From positions 1 to 42,843 of the IMG/VR virus record IMGVR_UViG_3300009183_000148: a stretch of 42,843 bases of DNA. One strand, written 5' to 3'. The notes beneath the pieces were generated by a model that saw only the letters and a list, made by a program, of their open reading frames with translations, ran no database searches and was not told the origin of the DNA. This document shows, piece after piece, positions 1-5,407 of the stretch (position 1 is the first letter of the stretch; every line of letters starts with the position of its first letter). A program made the translations under genes and the position numbers. The DNA is from a virus.

Positions 1-60
1 AGCACATAGTTGTCCTAGATGAAAGAAACCTCTTAGGGCTCTAGTGGGGATTGTGTGCTT
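1..60 (+). other. Structured RNA segment preceding tmRNA coding piece
   Basis: No open reading frame is seen. The segment can fold back on itself: AGCACA (1-6) pairs with TGTGCT (54-59), CTAGA (15-19) with TCTAG (40-44), and CCT (29-31) with AGG (35-37), giving one nested, interrupted hairpin. It ends six bases before the tmRNA 5' strand. If the tmRNA is circularly permuted, this would be the intervening segment removed between the acceptor piece (left of the window) and the coding piece. I see no T-arm (GGTTCRA-type) or CCA end in it, and no glutamine-riboswitch consensus. The pairing is seen in the sequence; the role is inference. Confidence 0.3.
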
Positions 61-65
61 TTGAT

Positions 66-231
66 GGGCCTGACCTAGATTCGACAGGGCAAAGAGTAAC
101 AGAGTGGACAGCACACCAGAGCAGGTGTAAAAACTAAAAAAAAGTAAACGCAAACGACTCACAGTTCGCATTAGCAGCCTAAACACTGCTTAGGGTTTCG
201 GATGGTTTCCTCGTAACAGAATAACCATCCA
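66..231 (+). ncRNA. ssrA: Phage tmRNA (ssrA), coding piece, probably circularly permuted
   Basis: tmRNA rescues stalled ribosomes by acting as a tRNA and then as a short mRNA for a proteolysis tag. The 5' acceptor strand GGGCCTG (66-72) is followed by the D-arm-like signature GATTCGACAGGG (78-89). An A-rich stretch and GTAAAC precede resume codon GCA at 150. The tag frame 150-182 reads A-N-D-S-Q-F-A-L-A-A-stop, ending in the LAA type that ClpXP recognises. AGCAG (173-177) and CTGCT (186-190) form the usual helix around the tag stop. A strong hairpin (GGATGGTT 200-207 with AACCATCC 223-230) follows. No T-arm or CAGGCCC acceptor strand lies downstream, so the acceptor half must be upstream of position 1, as in permuted two-piece tmRNAs. 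The identity is firm; the permutation and the exact 3' end are inferred. Confidence 0.87.
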
Positions 232-249
232 CAAATTTAGAGGTAAATC

Positions 250-402
250 ATGGCAAATTTCAAAAGAAAGAAACCTCGTAGAAGTTGCAGATGTACCATG
301 TGTACCCAGCTTAGATGGTTGGGTAATTCCGCAGGCCGAAAAAGAATTTCGGATATTCGTAATGACGATAAGTTTAAATCATATAAGGAAAATGTCGAGT
401 GA
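250..402 (+). CDS. Small basic cysteine-cluster protein
   Basis: A 50-residue protein that is very basic at the N-terminus (KRKKPRR) with a tight Cys cluster (S-C-R-C-T-M-C, residues 12-18). ATG at 250 follows AGAGGTAA, a usable ribosome binding site. The stop TGA (400-402) overlaps the GTG start of the next gene at 399, which supports translational coupling. Short Lys/Arg-rich, Cys-containing proteins of this kind occur in many aquatic phages, but I know no function. Nucleic-acid binding is only a guess from charge. It lies immediately after the tmRNA. Confidence 0.6.
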   Translation: MANFKRKKPRRSCRCTMCTQLRWLGNSAGRKRISDIRNDDKFKSYKENVE

Positions 403-1124
403 AAGTTTACATTAACAATTATAAAGACCATTGGATTAGTCCTTACACTATGTTAGATTATATGTTTTTTTGGACAGATTGGTCTAAATGTAGTCGCAAT
501 AGTAGTATCCAAAACGCATTAGATGAACTTGAAGGTAAATACAAATACATTGAACATCCTGAATGGGTTGAGAAATGGTCAGACCGCCTTCTACCTATTA
601 GTAAAGCAATTCAATGGGTTTGGAGTAAAGTTGACCGCAAGATTGATTATGTAAAAATTGACCGATGGGATACTTGGTCAATGGATCATACATTGTCATA
701 CATCATTCTTCCAATGTTGAAACAATTGAAAGAATCAAAACACGGTGCGCCTTTTGTTGATGATGAGGATGTGCCAGAAGAATTAAAATCAACTTCTGCA
801 CCACCAAAAGAAAACGAATGGGACACCGATGACAACCATTTCAAAAGATGGGATTATGTCCTCGATGAAATGATATATGCATTTGAACATAAGGTCGATG
901 ATTCTTGGCAAGATGCATATCGTTCTGGTGAGATGGATATACTTTGGGTGCCTGTTGACAAAGACGGCAACGAAGTACCAAAAGGTGAACACAAATTCAG
1001 CCAAATGAGAGATGGACCAAATCATACATATAAATGCGATTACGATGGTATGCAAATTGTTGAAGATAGAATGAAGAATGGATTCCGTTTGTTTGGTAAA
1101 TATTACCAAGGTTTGTGGGATTGA
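399..1124 (+). CDS. Conserved aquatic T4-like phage protein, function unknown
   Basis: A 241-residue soluble protein starting at GTG 399 within a GTGA overlap with the upstream small gene. It is rich in Trp and acidic residues and has no signal peptide or membrane segment. The N-terminus (VYINNYKDHWISPYT) and the central motif RWDTWSMDHTLSYIILPMLKQL look like a family I recognise as conserved but uncharacterised in marine T4-like phages. The central region is followed by HGAPFVDDEDVPEE and a second WD-rich stretch near residues 139-150 (EWDTDDNHFKRWDYV). The C-terminal part contains PNHTYKCDYDGMQIVEDRMKNG. I cannot assign a catalytic site. Membership in a widespread phage family is my recollection, not a search result. 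Confidence 0.8.
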   Translation: MKVYINNYKDHWISPYTMLDYMFFWTDWSKCSRNSSIQNALDELEGKYKYIEHPEWVEKWSDRLLPISKAIQWVWSKVDRKIDYVKIDRWDTWSMDHTLSYIILPMLKQLKESKHGAPFVDDEDVPEELKSTSAPPKENEWDTDDNHFKRWDYVLDEMIYAFEHKVDDSWQDAYRSGEMDILWVPVDKDGNEVPKGEHKFSQMRDGPNHTYKCDYDGMQIVEDRMKNGFRLFGKYYQGLWD

Positions 1125-1126
1125 TT

Positions 1127-1699
1127 ATGGATAAAGATTTAAGGTCTTATGTTAAAGTTTACGACAATTGGTTAGATGCCGATAAGTGTAAACAAACCAT
1201 AAGTGAAATGAACAATGTAAATTGGCAACAACATACATTCTATAATGCGGCTGATGGTTCATATGCAACTCAAAGTGGCAATCGTGAACTAGATATTTCT
1301 TTCGAAGGTGCTAATATATCCACACAACCATATGTAATGCAAAGAATATGGGATGCCTATCGAAAGTATACCAATGAATTAGAATTTACTTGGTTTAATG
1401 GATGGCAAGGTTATTCTGCCGTTCGATTCAATCGATATAGTGAAGATAGGTTAATGGCACTACATTGTGACCATATTCATTCATTGTTTGATGGTAAAGC
1501 AAAAGGTATTCCTACAATGACCTTTCTTGCAGTATTAAATGATGATTATGAAGGTGGTGAATTTATTATGTGGGGTGACGAAGAAATCAAATTTAAAACC
1601 GGCACAGCAGTTGTATTTCCTTCTGTATTTTTATTTCCACACGGAGTTCAACCTGTAACTAAAGGCACAAGGTATTCTTGCGTGAGTTGGGCGTGGTAG
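1127..1699 (+). CDS. 2OG-Fe(II) oxygenase (prolyl-hydroxylase-like)
   Basis: A 190-residue protein of the 2-oxoglutarate/Fe(II) dioxygenase superfamily. The iron-binding HxD is H113-C-D115 (ALHCDHIH), the distal His is H172 (FPHGVQPV) and the 2OG-binding Arg is R182 (GTRYS), all in the usual order for the double-stranded beta-helix core. ATG 1127 (MDKDLRSYV) is preferred; an in-frame GTG at 1115 would add four residues and overlap the previous stop by ten bases. Such enzymes are common in marine T4-like phages; substrates are unknown (protein side chains, nucleobases or tail proteins are all possible). A second, different family member lies at the right end of the window. Confidence 0.85.
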   Translation: MDKDLRSYVKVYDNWLDADKCKQTISEMNNVNWQQHTFYNAADGSYATQSGNRELDISFEGANISTQPYVMQRIWDAYRKYTNELEFTWFNGWQGYSAVRFNRYSEDRLMALHCDHIHSLFDGKAKGIPTMTFLAVLNDDYEGGEFIMWGDEEIKFKTGTAVVFPSVFLFPHGVQPVTKGTRYSCVSWAW

Positions 1700-1700
1700 T

Positions 1701-1850
1701 ATGTGGCGGTTGTGGGCTAAGGCACTCGGTCAAAAAGAAGGTGTGAATGATTGCGAATCAGATAAGATTGCCGCAATACGAACATTAATTGTGTTAATAT
1801 ACATCATAACGAATTTTTTCATTATTGCCAGTGTTATAAGACATTGGTAA
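1701..1850 (+). CDS. Small conserved membrane protein (MWRLWAKALG-type)
   Basis: A 49-residue protein starting one base after the oxygenase stop codon. It begins MWRLWAKALGQK, has an acidic stretch (DCESDK), and then a hydrophobic helix of about 20 residues (TLIVLIYIITNFFIIASVI) ending in RHW. This layout predicts a single-pass inner-membrane protein. I recognise near-identical small proteins from cyanophages and other marine T4-like phages, always uncharacterised. The strong residue conservation I recall supports it being a real gene. Confidence 0.75.
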   Translation: MWRLWAKALGQKEGVNDCESDKIAAIRTLIVLIYIITNFFIIASVIRHW

Positions 1851-1858
1851 CATAAATA
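1851..1858 (+). promoter_or_regulatory. Putative T4-type late promoter (CATAAATA)
   Basis: CATAAATA matches seven of eight positions of the T4 late promoter -10 box TATAAATA. It sits in the only intergenic space of this block, 59 bases before the ATG at 1918. A small hairpin ACTGGC/GCCAGT (1863-1868, 1883-1888) follows. Confidence 0.5.
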
Positions 1859-1917
1859 AGTAACTGGCTACACACACTTATTGCCAGTAACACACAAAAC
1901 ACACAAAGGAGTTTTAT

Positions 1918-2199
1918 ATGTCAAACATGACACCGTTCGAAATACGCCTCGAACTTCTAAAAATGGCGAAGGATATGCTTTCTGATGACTACTACGGAAA
2001 GCGTGAATCAATTAGCAATCAATACGCATCACAATGCGAATATGCTAAACTGAATGGCCAACCAGTACCAGACCATCCAGGTTTTCCTTCCTTCCCAAGT
2101 GAACACGAAATCATTATCAAAGCAAACGCATTGAACGGTTTCGTTTCACAACAAATCCCCAATTCTACACAAGAAAAGACAATCAAAAAGTCCACCTGA
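1918..2199 (+). CDS. Conserved T4-like phage protein, function unknown
   Basis: A 93-residue protein with a very strong ribosome binding site (AAAGGAG nine bases before ATG) and its own probable late promoter. The N-terminus MSNMTPFEIRLELLKMAKDML, followed by a Tyr- and Gln-rich helix and the PxPDHPGFPSFPSEHEI proline segment, matches a small family I recall from marine T4-like phages. It is predicted soluble and largely helical. The C-terminal tail is Lys/Thr-rich. No function is known to me. The promoter and strong translation signal suggest abundant late expression, perhaps as a virion or assembly component (inference). Confidence 0.75.
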   Translation: MSNMTPFEIRLELLKMAKDMLSDDYYGKRESISNQYASQCEYAKLNGQPVPDHPGFPSFPSEHEIIIKANALNGFVSQQIPNSTQEKTIKKST

Positions 2200-2208
2200 T
2201 ACGGGATC

Positions 2209-2238
2209 GGATTTACGACCTTCTTTGGTCGTAAATCC
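2209..2238 (+). terminator. Perfect 12-bp hairpin, possible terminator or mRNA processing element
   Basis: GGATTTACGACC (2209-2220) and GGTCGTAAATCC (2227-2238) form a perfect 12-bp stem with a six-base TTCTTT loop, between a stop codon and the next ribosome binding site. The stem is AT-rich at its base and is followed by TTAACTAATTAA rather than a T-run, so it is not a textbook intrinsic terminator. It could be a weak terminator, an mRNA 3'-end stabiliser or a processing site. Confidence 0.5.
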
Positions 2239-2259
2239 TTAACTAATTAAGGAGAAATT

Positions 2260-2808
2260 ATGCGAGCTCGCATTTTCATCACATTGGTGACCATTGTAAC
2301 TATTTTTACATTTAGTTTTTTGATGGTAGACCAAAATAGAAATTTGCCATACAAGGCATACTATAATAATTTAACCGCAGATGCTAAAACGCAGGTTGAG
2401 TGTCTGGCTGAAAACATTTATTTTGAAGCGGGGCATGAATCTGATGCAGGTAAAATTGCCGTTGCTTTTGTTACTTTGAACCGTGTTAATAGTGGTCGTT
2501 TTGAAAACAACATTTGTGGTGTTGTTAAACAAAAGACCGGTAACACTTGCCAATTTTCTTGGTATTGTGAAGATAGAGCCAAGGCAATATCGACAGGACA
2601 GGTCTTGACAAATAGGCCAAATTCGTTGTATAATGATGTTAGAAATTTAGCAGTATATGTTTATGCTAATTATGAGAAGATGGAAGACCCATCAAAGGGT
2701 GCCTTGTTCTATCATGCTGATTATGTTAATCCAAAATGGCCTAATATGATTTACACAACCACGGTAGGCAGACACATTTTTTACAAACGAAAAGGTATGG
2801 AGAGTTAA
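2260..2808 (+). CDS. SleB-type cell wall hydrolase with N-terminal signal anchor
   Basis: A 182-residue peptidoglycan hydrolase of the SleB/Hydrolase_2 family. Residues 4-22 are hydrophobic (signal anchor or signal-arrest-release segment), so the enzyme should act in the periplasm. The catalytic motif ENIYFEAG (Glu56) is followed by the family's VAxVTLNRV (residues 68-76), the QFSW motif near 98-101, GALFYHA (147-153) and the C-terminal GRHIFYKR. The ribosome binding site AAGGAG lies eight bases before ATG 2260. It is the best candidate endolysin in the window. The next gene is a small membrane protein overlapping by one base (TAATG), which suggests a lysis pair. Confidence 0.85.
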   Translation: MRARIFITLVTIVTIFTFSFLMVDQNRNLPYKAYYNNLTADAKTQVECLAENIYFEAGHESDAGKIAVAFVTLNRVNSGRFENNICGVVKQKTGNTCQFSWYCEDRAKAISTGQVLTNRPNSLYNDVRNLAVYVYANYEKMEDPSKGALFYHADYVNPKWPNMIYTTTVGRHIFYKRKGMES

Positions 2809-3074
2809 TGAATACGAAAAACATAGACTTATTTAAGTTAGATTCGACATTTATTATTTGCTTAACTTTAGTTCTACTAGCATCAGTTGTAGGATTGGGA
2901 TATTACTATGTAACTGATAGAACATTGATGGCAAAAAATATTGATTCTGCTATTGTAAAAGGAATCGACCCATTATCAGTAAGATGCTCATATGCAAAAA
3001 GTGATGATTTGATTTGTGTTGCATTTGCTGCTTCGGCACAATCACACAATGTAGCGACAATCGCTAAAAAATAA
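2808..3074 (+). CDS. Small single-pass membrane protein next to the cell wall hydrolase
   Basis: An 88-residue protein coupled to the SleB-type hydrolase by a TAATG overlap. Residues 15-35 form one clear transmembrane helix (FIICLTLVLLASVVGLGYYYV), and the remaining part is a small C-terminal domain with two Cys (VRCSYAK, DDLICVAFA) that could form a disulphide in the periplasm. Position and topology would fit a holin, antiholin or spanin partner, but no diagnostic motif is present. It could equally be an unrelated membrane protein. The family looks familiar from marine T4-like phages, without a known function. Confidence 0.65.
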   Translation: MNTKNIDLFKLDSTFIICLTLVLLASVVGLGYYYVTDRTLMAKNIDSAIVKGIDPLSVRCSYAKSDDLICVAFAASAQSHNVATIAKK

Positions 3075-3093
3075 TTTTTAACAGGAGTATATT

Positions 3094-3363
3094 ATGGCAG
3101 TTCAACAATTGACGATTAACCAACTTTCTCAACCAGACCGTGAGAAGTTATTTAAGATTATTAAAGATTGTTCCGATTCGTTAACTCGTATCGATGGTGA
3201 ACAAGATTTCATTCGTGAAAGCATTGCAGAGACATCCAAACAAATGCAATTACCTAAGAAGTTGGTTGCGAAGTTAGTTAAGGTTTATCACAAACAGAAC
3301 TTTGATGAAGAAGTTGCTGTGCATGAACAATTTGAAACACTTTATGAATCGGTGGTGAAATAA
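3094..3363 (+). CDS. dsbA: DsbA double-stranded DNA-binding, late transcription protein
   Basis: An 89-residue protein, the same length as T4 DsbA, which binds double-stranded DNA and aids late transcription. The C-terminal half (residues 52-89: LPKKLVAKLVKVYHKQNFDEE...FETLYESVV) follows the T4 pattern of a helix with LYHKDN then EEVVELYDTV. Context is strong: in T4, dsbA is directly followed by 33, 59 and 32, and the same order is found here with one extra gene inserted. The ribosome binding site AGGAG precedes ATG 3094. The stop overlaps the next ATG (TAATG). Confidence 0.85.
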   Translation: MAVQQLTINQLSQPDREKLFKIIKDCSDSLTRIDGEQDFIRESIAETSKQMQLPKKLVAKLVKVYHKQNFDEEVAVHEQFETLYESVVK

Positions 3364-4022
3364 TGAAATATACTTTTATAATGGAAGAAACAGATATTAG
3401 AGGCGAATTAGTCGGTAATAAACTGGTTAGTGAATTTACTGCGGATTCCTTAGAAGATATCTTGGTTCGATTCCAAGATTTTCTAAAAGGTTCTGGATTT
3501 GTTTTTGATGGTCAGTTAGATGTTATTAATGATGAATGGGACGAAGATTTTGATGGTGTTGAAGAATTTGAAACGCCACAAGAACCTGTGCATGATTGGA
3601 CTCAAACATTGAGAGATGATGTTGAATGGCCGTTTGCAAAACAAACTGCCGAATATACAACACCTAAATTCAATCCTGCACAAGAATTATATGATGAGAT
3701 GGATTACGGTGTTGCAAATAGACCGAAAAATACTGCACCTTGGGACTGGACTGTAAATGAATTGATGAAAGGTCCTATTACAACCAAAGATGTTGAAGTG
3801 AATTTTTCACCAACTGGCGCAGATTATACTGTGAACTATGGTGCGTATGGTGCGGCCCAACCTAGTATTTTTGTTCCCACAGGTATTGATACTATTACTC
3901 TTTCAGGACTACAACCAGGTGGTAGTGTAGGAATCAGTTGTGAAATTTGTGGACTTCCAAGAAGTGTAATGAAGTCGCACAATTGTTATGATGATAATTG
4001 TCCGAAAGGCACTTGGAAATAA
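3363..4022 (+). CDS. Unknown protein with C-terminal Cys cluster, between dsbA and 33
   Basis: A 219-residue protein in three parts. The N-terminal domain (1-55) is a beta-alpha segment (KYTFIMEETDIRGELV, then FTADSLEDILVRFQDFLKGSGF). A very acidic Trp-rich linker follows. The C-terminus has a probable zinc site, C-x2-C near residues 194-197 and C...C near 208-213 (SCEICGLP, HNCYDDNCPKG). The N-terminal type is familiar as an uncharacterised marine phage family. It is translationally coupled to dsbA upstream (TAATG) and to gene 33 downstream (TAATG), so it is probably made with the late-transcription proteins. A role there is inference only. Confidence 0.7.
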   Translation: MKYTFIMEETDIRGELVGNKLVSEFTADSLEDILVRFQDFLKGSGFVFDGQLDVINDEWDEDFDGVEEFETPQEPVHDWTQTLRDDVEWPFAKQTAEYTTPKFNPAQELYDEMDYGVANRPKNTAPWDWTVNELMKGPITTKDVEVNFSPTGADYTVNYGAYGAAQPSIFVPTGIDTITLSGLQPGGSVGISCEICGLPRSVMKSHNCYDDNCPKGTWK

Positions 4023-4246
4023 TGCCAACAAAAGACGAAATGGCTAAGTTTGCTAAATCAATCGAAGAATTAGTTGCAAATACTGATTACAACTATATCG
4101 AAGCGATTGTTGAACATTGTAAACAAACAGGTCTTGAAATTGAAGTGGCAGCAACATTAGTGAATTCCAATTTAAAATCGAAACTTGAGGGCAATGCAAT
4201 GGACAATAATATGTTGAAAGAAAAAGGTTCTCGTTTACCATTATGA
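4022..4246 (+). CDS. 33: gp33 late promoter transcription accessory protein
   Basis: A 74-residue protein. T4 gp33 binds the RNA polymerase beta flap and links polymerase to the sliding clamp so that gp55 can use late promoters. The sequence has the gp33 layout: a helix with AKFAKSIEELV, then YIEAIVEHCKQTGLEIEVAATLVNSNLKSKLE, and the C-terminal N-x-M-L-K-E-K tail. ATG 4022 overlaps the upstream stop; an upstream TTG at 3998 would give an unlikely extension into the previous gene. It overlaps gene 59 by ATGA. The T4 gene order dsbA-33-59-32 strongly supports the call. Confidence 0.82.
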   Translation: MPTKDEMAKFAKSIEELVANTDYNYIEAIVEHCKQTGLEIEVAATLVNSNLKSKLEGNAMDNNMLKEKGSRLPL

Positions 4247-4830
4247 CAGGATATGAAGCGTTTAGTCTGTATCAATCACTAAAACTTCATTTCTCACAAG
4301 ATTCATATGATTTTTTCAAATACAATGGTAAATCTAATATTAGTGTTACCACATTTGAGAATCGTAAAGACAAGTATCATTTCTACAAACTATCTCGCAA
4401 GTATACCGATAAAGATGATTTGATTACCTTTATTGTATCTAACTTTGTGGTTGATGATAAGGCGTGGGTTGGAGACTTGTTGACAGAAGATGCTGAGATA
4501 AGATACAAACACAGAAAGAAAGTTCTCCAAAGTCTTTCCTATGTGTTTGAGAATGATTGTAAGACGATATTTGAAGGTTGTGATGATCCAAATTCGGTAT
4601 TGAAAACTGAAGGTGATTACCCGGTATTATTAACAAAGGCATTACGCAGAGAAGTTGAAATTGAAACTCTATGCATACTTGCCAAGATACTTGGTTTTAT
4701 TCCTATGTGGGATAAAAAGATTACTGATACGATTCGTTGGCCAGACTACCGAAAAAAGATTATCAAGTATGCCTCATTTTTACCAAGTGATGTAGTAAAA
4801 TACAAACTGTTATTGAAGAAGATTATTTAA
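4243..4830 (+). CDS. 59: gp59 loader of replicative helicase
   Basis: A 195-residue all-helical protein matching T4 gp59, which loads the gp41 helicase onto gp32-coated forks. Features shared with T4 include the N-terminal LYQSLKLHF, the RKDKYHFYKLSRKY motif (T4 has RRDKYFFQKLSEKY), ITFIVSNFVVDDKAWVGDL (T4 LIFISNLVANQDAWIGD), and a C-terminal half with ETLCILAKILGFIPMWD. It is slightly shorter than the 217-residue T4 protein. It overlaps gene 33 and lies upstream of its partner gene 32, separated by the HAD gene. Confidence 0.9.
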   Translation: MTGYEAFSLYQSLKLHFSQDSYDFFKYNGKSNISVTTFENRKDKYHFYKLSRKYTDKDDLITFIVSNFVVDDKAWVGDLLTEDAEIRYKHRKKVLQSLSYVFENDCKTIFEGCDDPNSVLKTEGDYPVLLTKALRREVEIETLCILAKILGFIPMWDKKITDTIRWPDYRKKIIKYASFLPSDVVKYKLLLKKII

Positions 4831-4839
4831 GGTTAGGTA

Positions 4840-5325
4840 ATGAAAAAGATTTATTTGGATATGGATGGCGTCTTGTGCGATTTTGAAGGAGGTTTCTCTG
4901 GACATTATGGACCAGAGACTTTGAAAAACCGTGATAAGAAACTATGGACAAACGAATGGCCAGACTTCATTTTAGAGAAGCGAGGTTTCGAATTTCTTTC
5001 ATGGTGGCCAGGTGGTCAAGAATTGATTACATTTGTGAAATCAATTCCTAATATTGAAATTGAGATTCTTACTTCTTCTGGTGGTGAAAAATATCATACA
5101 GAAGTTGAAGAACAAAAAAGAATTTGGTTGAAGAAACAAGGAATTGCTTTTAAACCAAATGTGGTGCCTGGTCGTAAGCATAAGAAAGATTATGCAGGCG
5201 AAGGCATCGTATTGATAGATGATACTTTGGATGTTATTCAGGCATTCAACAAAGCAGGTGGTATCGGTATTCATCACAAGGATATCGGCGATACTATTGA
5301 GAAGTTGAAAGTTTTGCTTGCATGA
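4840..5325 (+). CDS. HAD-family 5'(3')-deoxyribonucleotidase-like phosphatase
   Basis: A 161-residue HAD hydrolase. Motif I is D7-M-D9-G-V-L-C-D, motif II is T78-S79 (EILTSS), motif III Lys is in RKHKKDYA (115-116), and motif IV is D127-D128 (VLIDDT). Small size and the DMDGVLCDF start resemble the 5'(3')-deoxyribonucleotidase (NT5C) family, which dephosphorylates deoxynucleoside monophosphates. A substrate in nucleotide metabolism, salvage or repair is likely but not shown. It is inserted between 59 and 32, genes that are neighbours in T4, nine bases after gene 59, so it is probably co-expressed with replication genes. Confidence 0.85.
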   Translation: MKKIYLDMDGVLCDFEGGFSGHYGPETLKNRDKKLWTNEWPDFILEKRGFEFLSWWPGGQELITFVKSIPNIEIEILTSSGGEKYHTEVEEQKRIWLKKQGIAFKPNVVPGRKHKKDYAGEGIVLIDDTLDVIQAFNKAGGIGIHHKDIGDTIEKLKVLLA

Positions 5326-5328
5326 TGA

Positions 5329-5335
5329 CTAAATA
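5329..5335 (+). promoter_or_regulatory. Putative late promoter (CTAAATA) upstream of gene 32
   Basis: CTAAATA is the variant of the T4 late box described for marine T4-like phages. It starts four bases after the HAD stop codon and 73 bases upstream of the gp32 ATG, leaving a leader of roughly 65 bases. In T4, gene 32 has several promoters and a translationally autoregulated leader; I see no clear pseudoknot here. Confidence 0.4.
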
Positions 5336-5407
5336 TCTGATATATTATGAATATGTGGATAAGTTGTTTATACACCGTTAATACTCCGTTATACGAAAGG
5401 AAATACT

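Noticed and set aside
1-60. Glutamine riboswitch upstream of ssrA, as reported in a related phage
   Set aside because: The conserved riboswitch core segments are not present in these 60 bases; anything further upstream is outside the window.
331-338. GCAGGCCG downstream of the tag as the missing tmRNA acceptor strand
   Set aside because: It matches six bases of the complement of GGGCCTG, but the 17 bases before it do not form a T-arm, no CCA follows, and it lies in the coding region 250-402.
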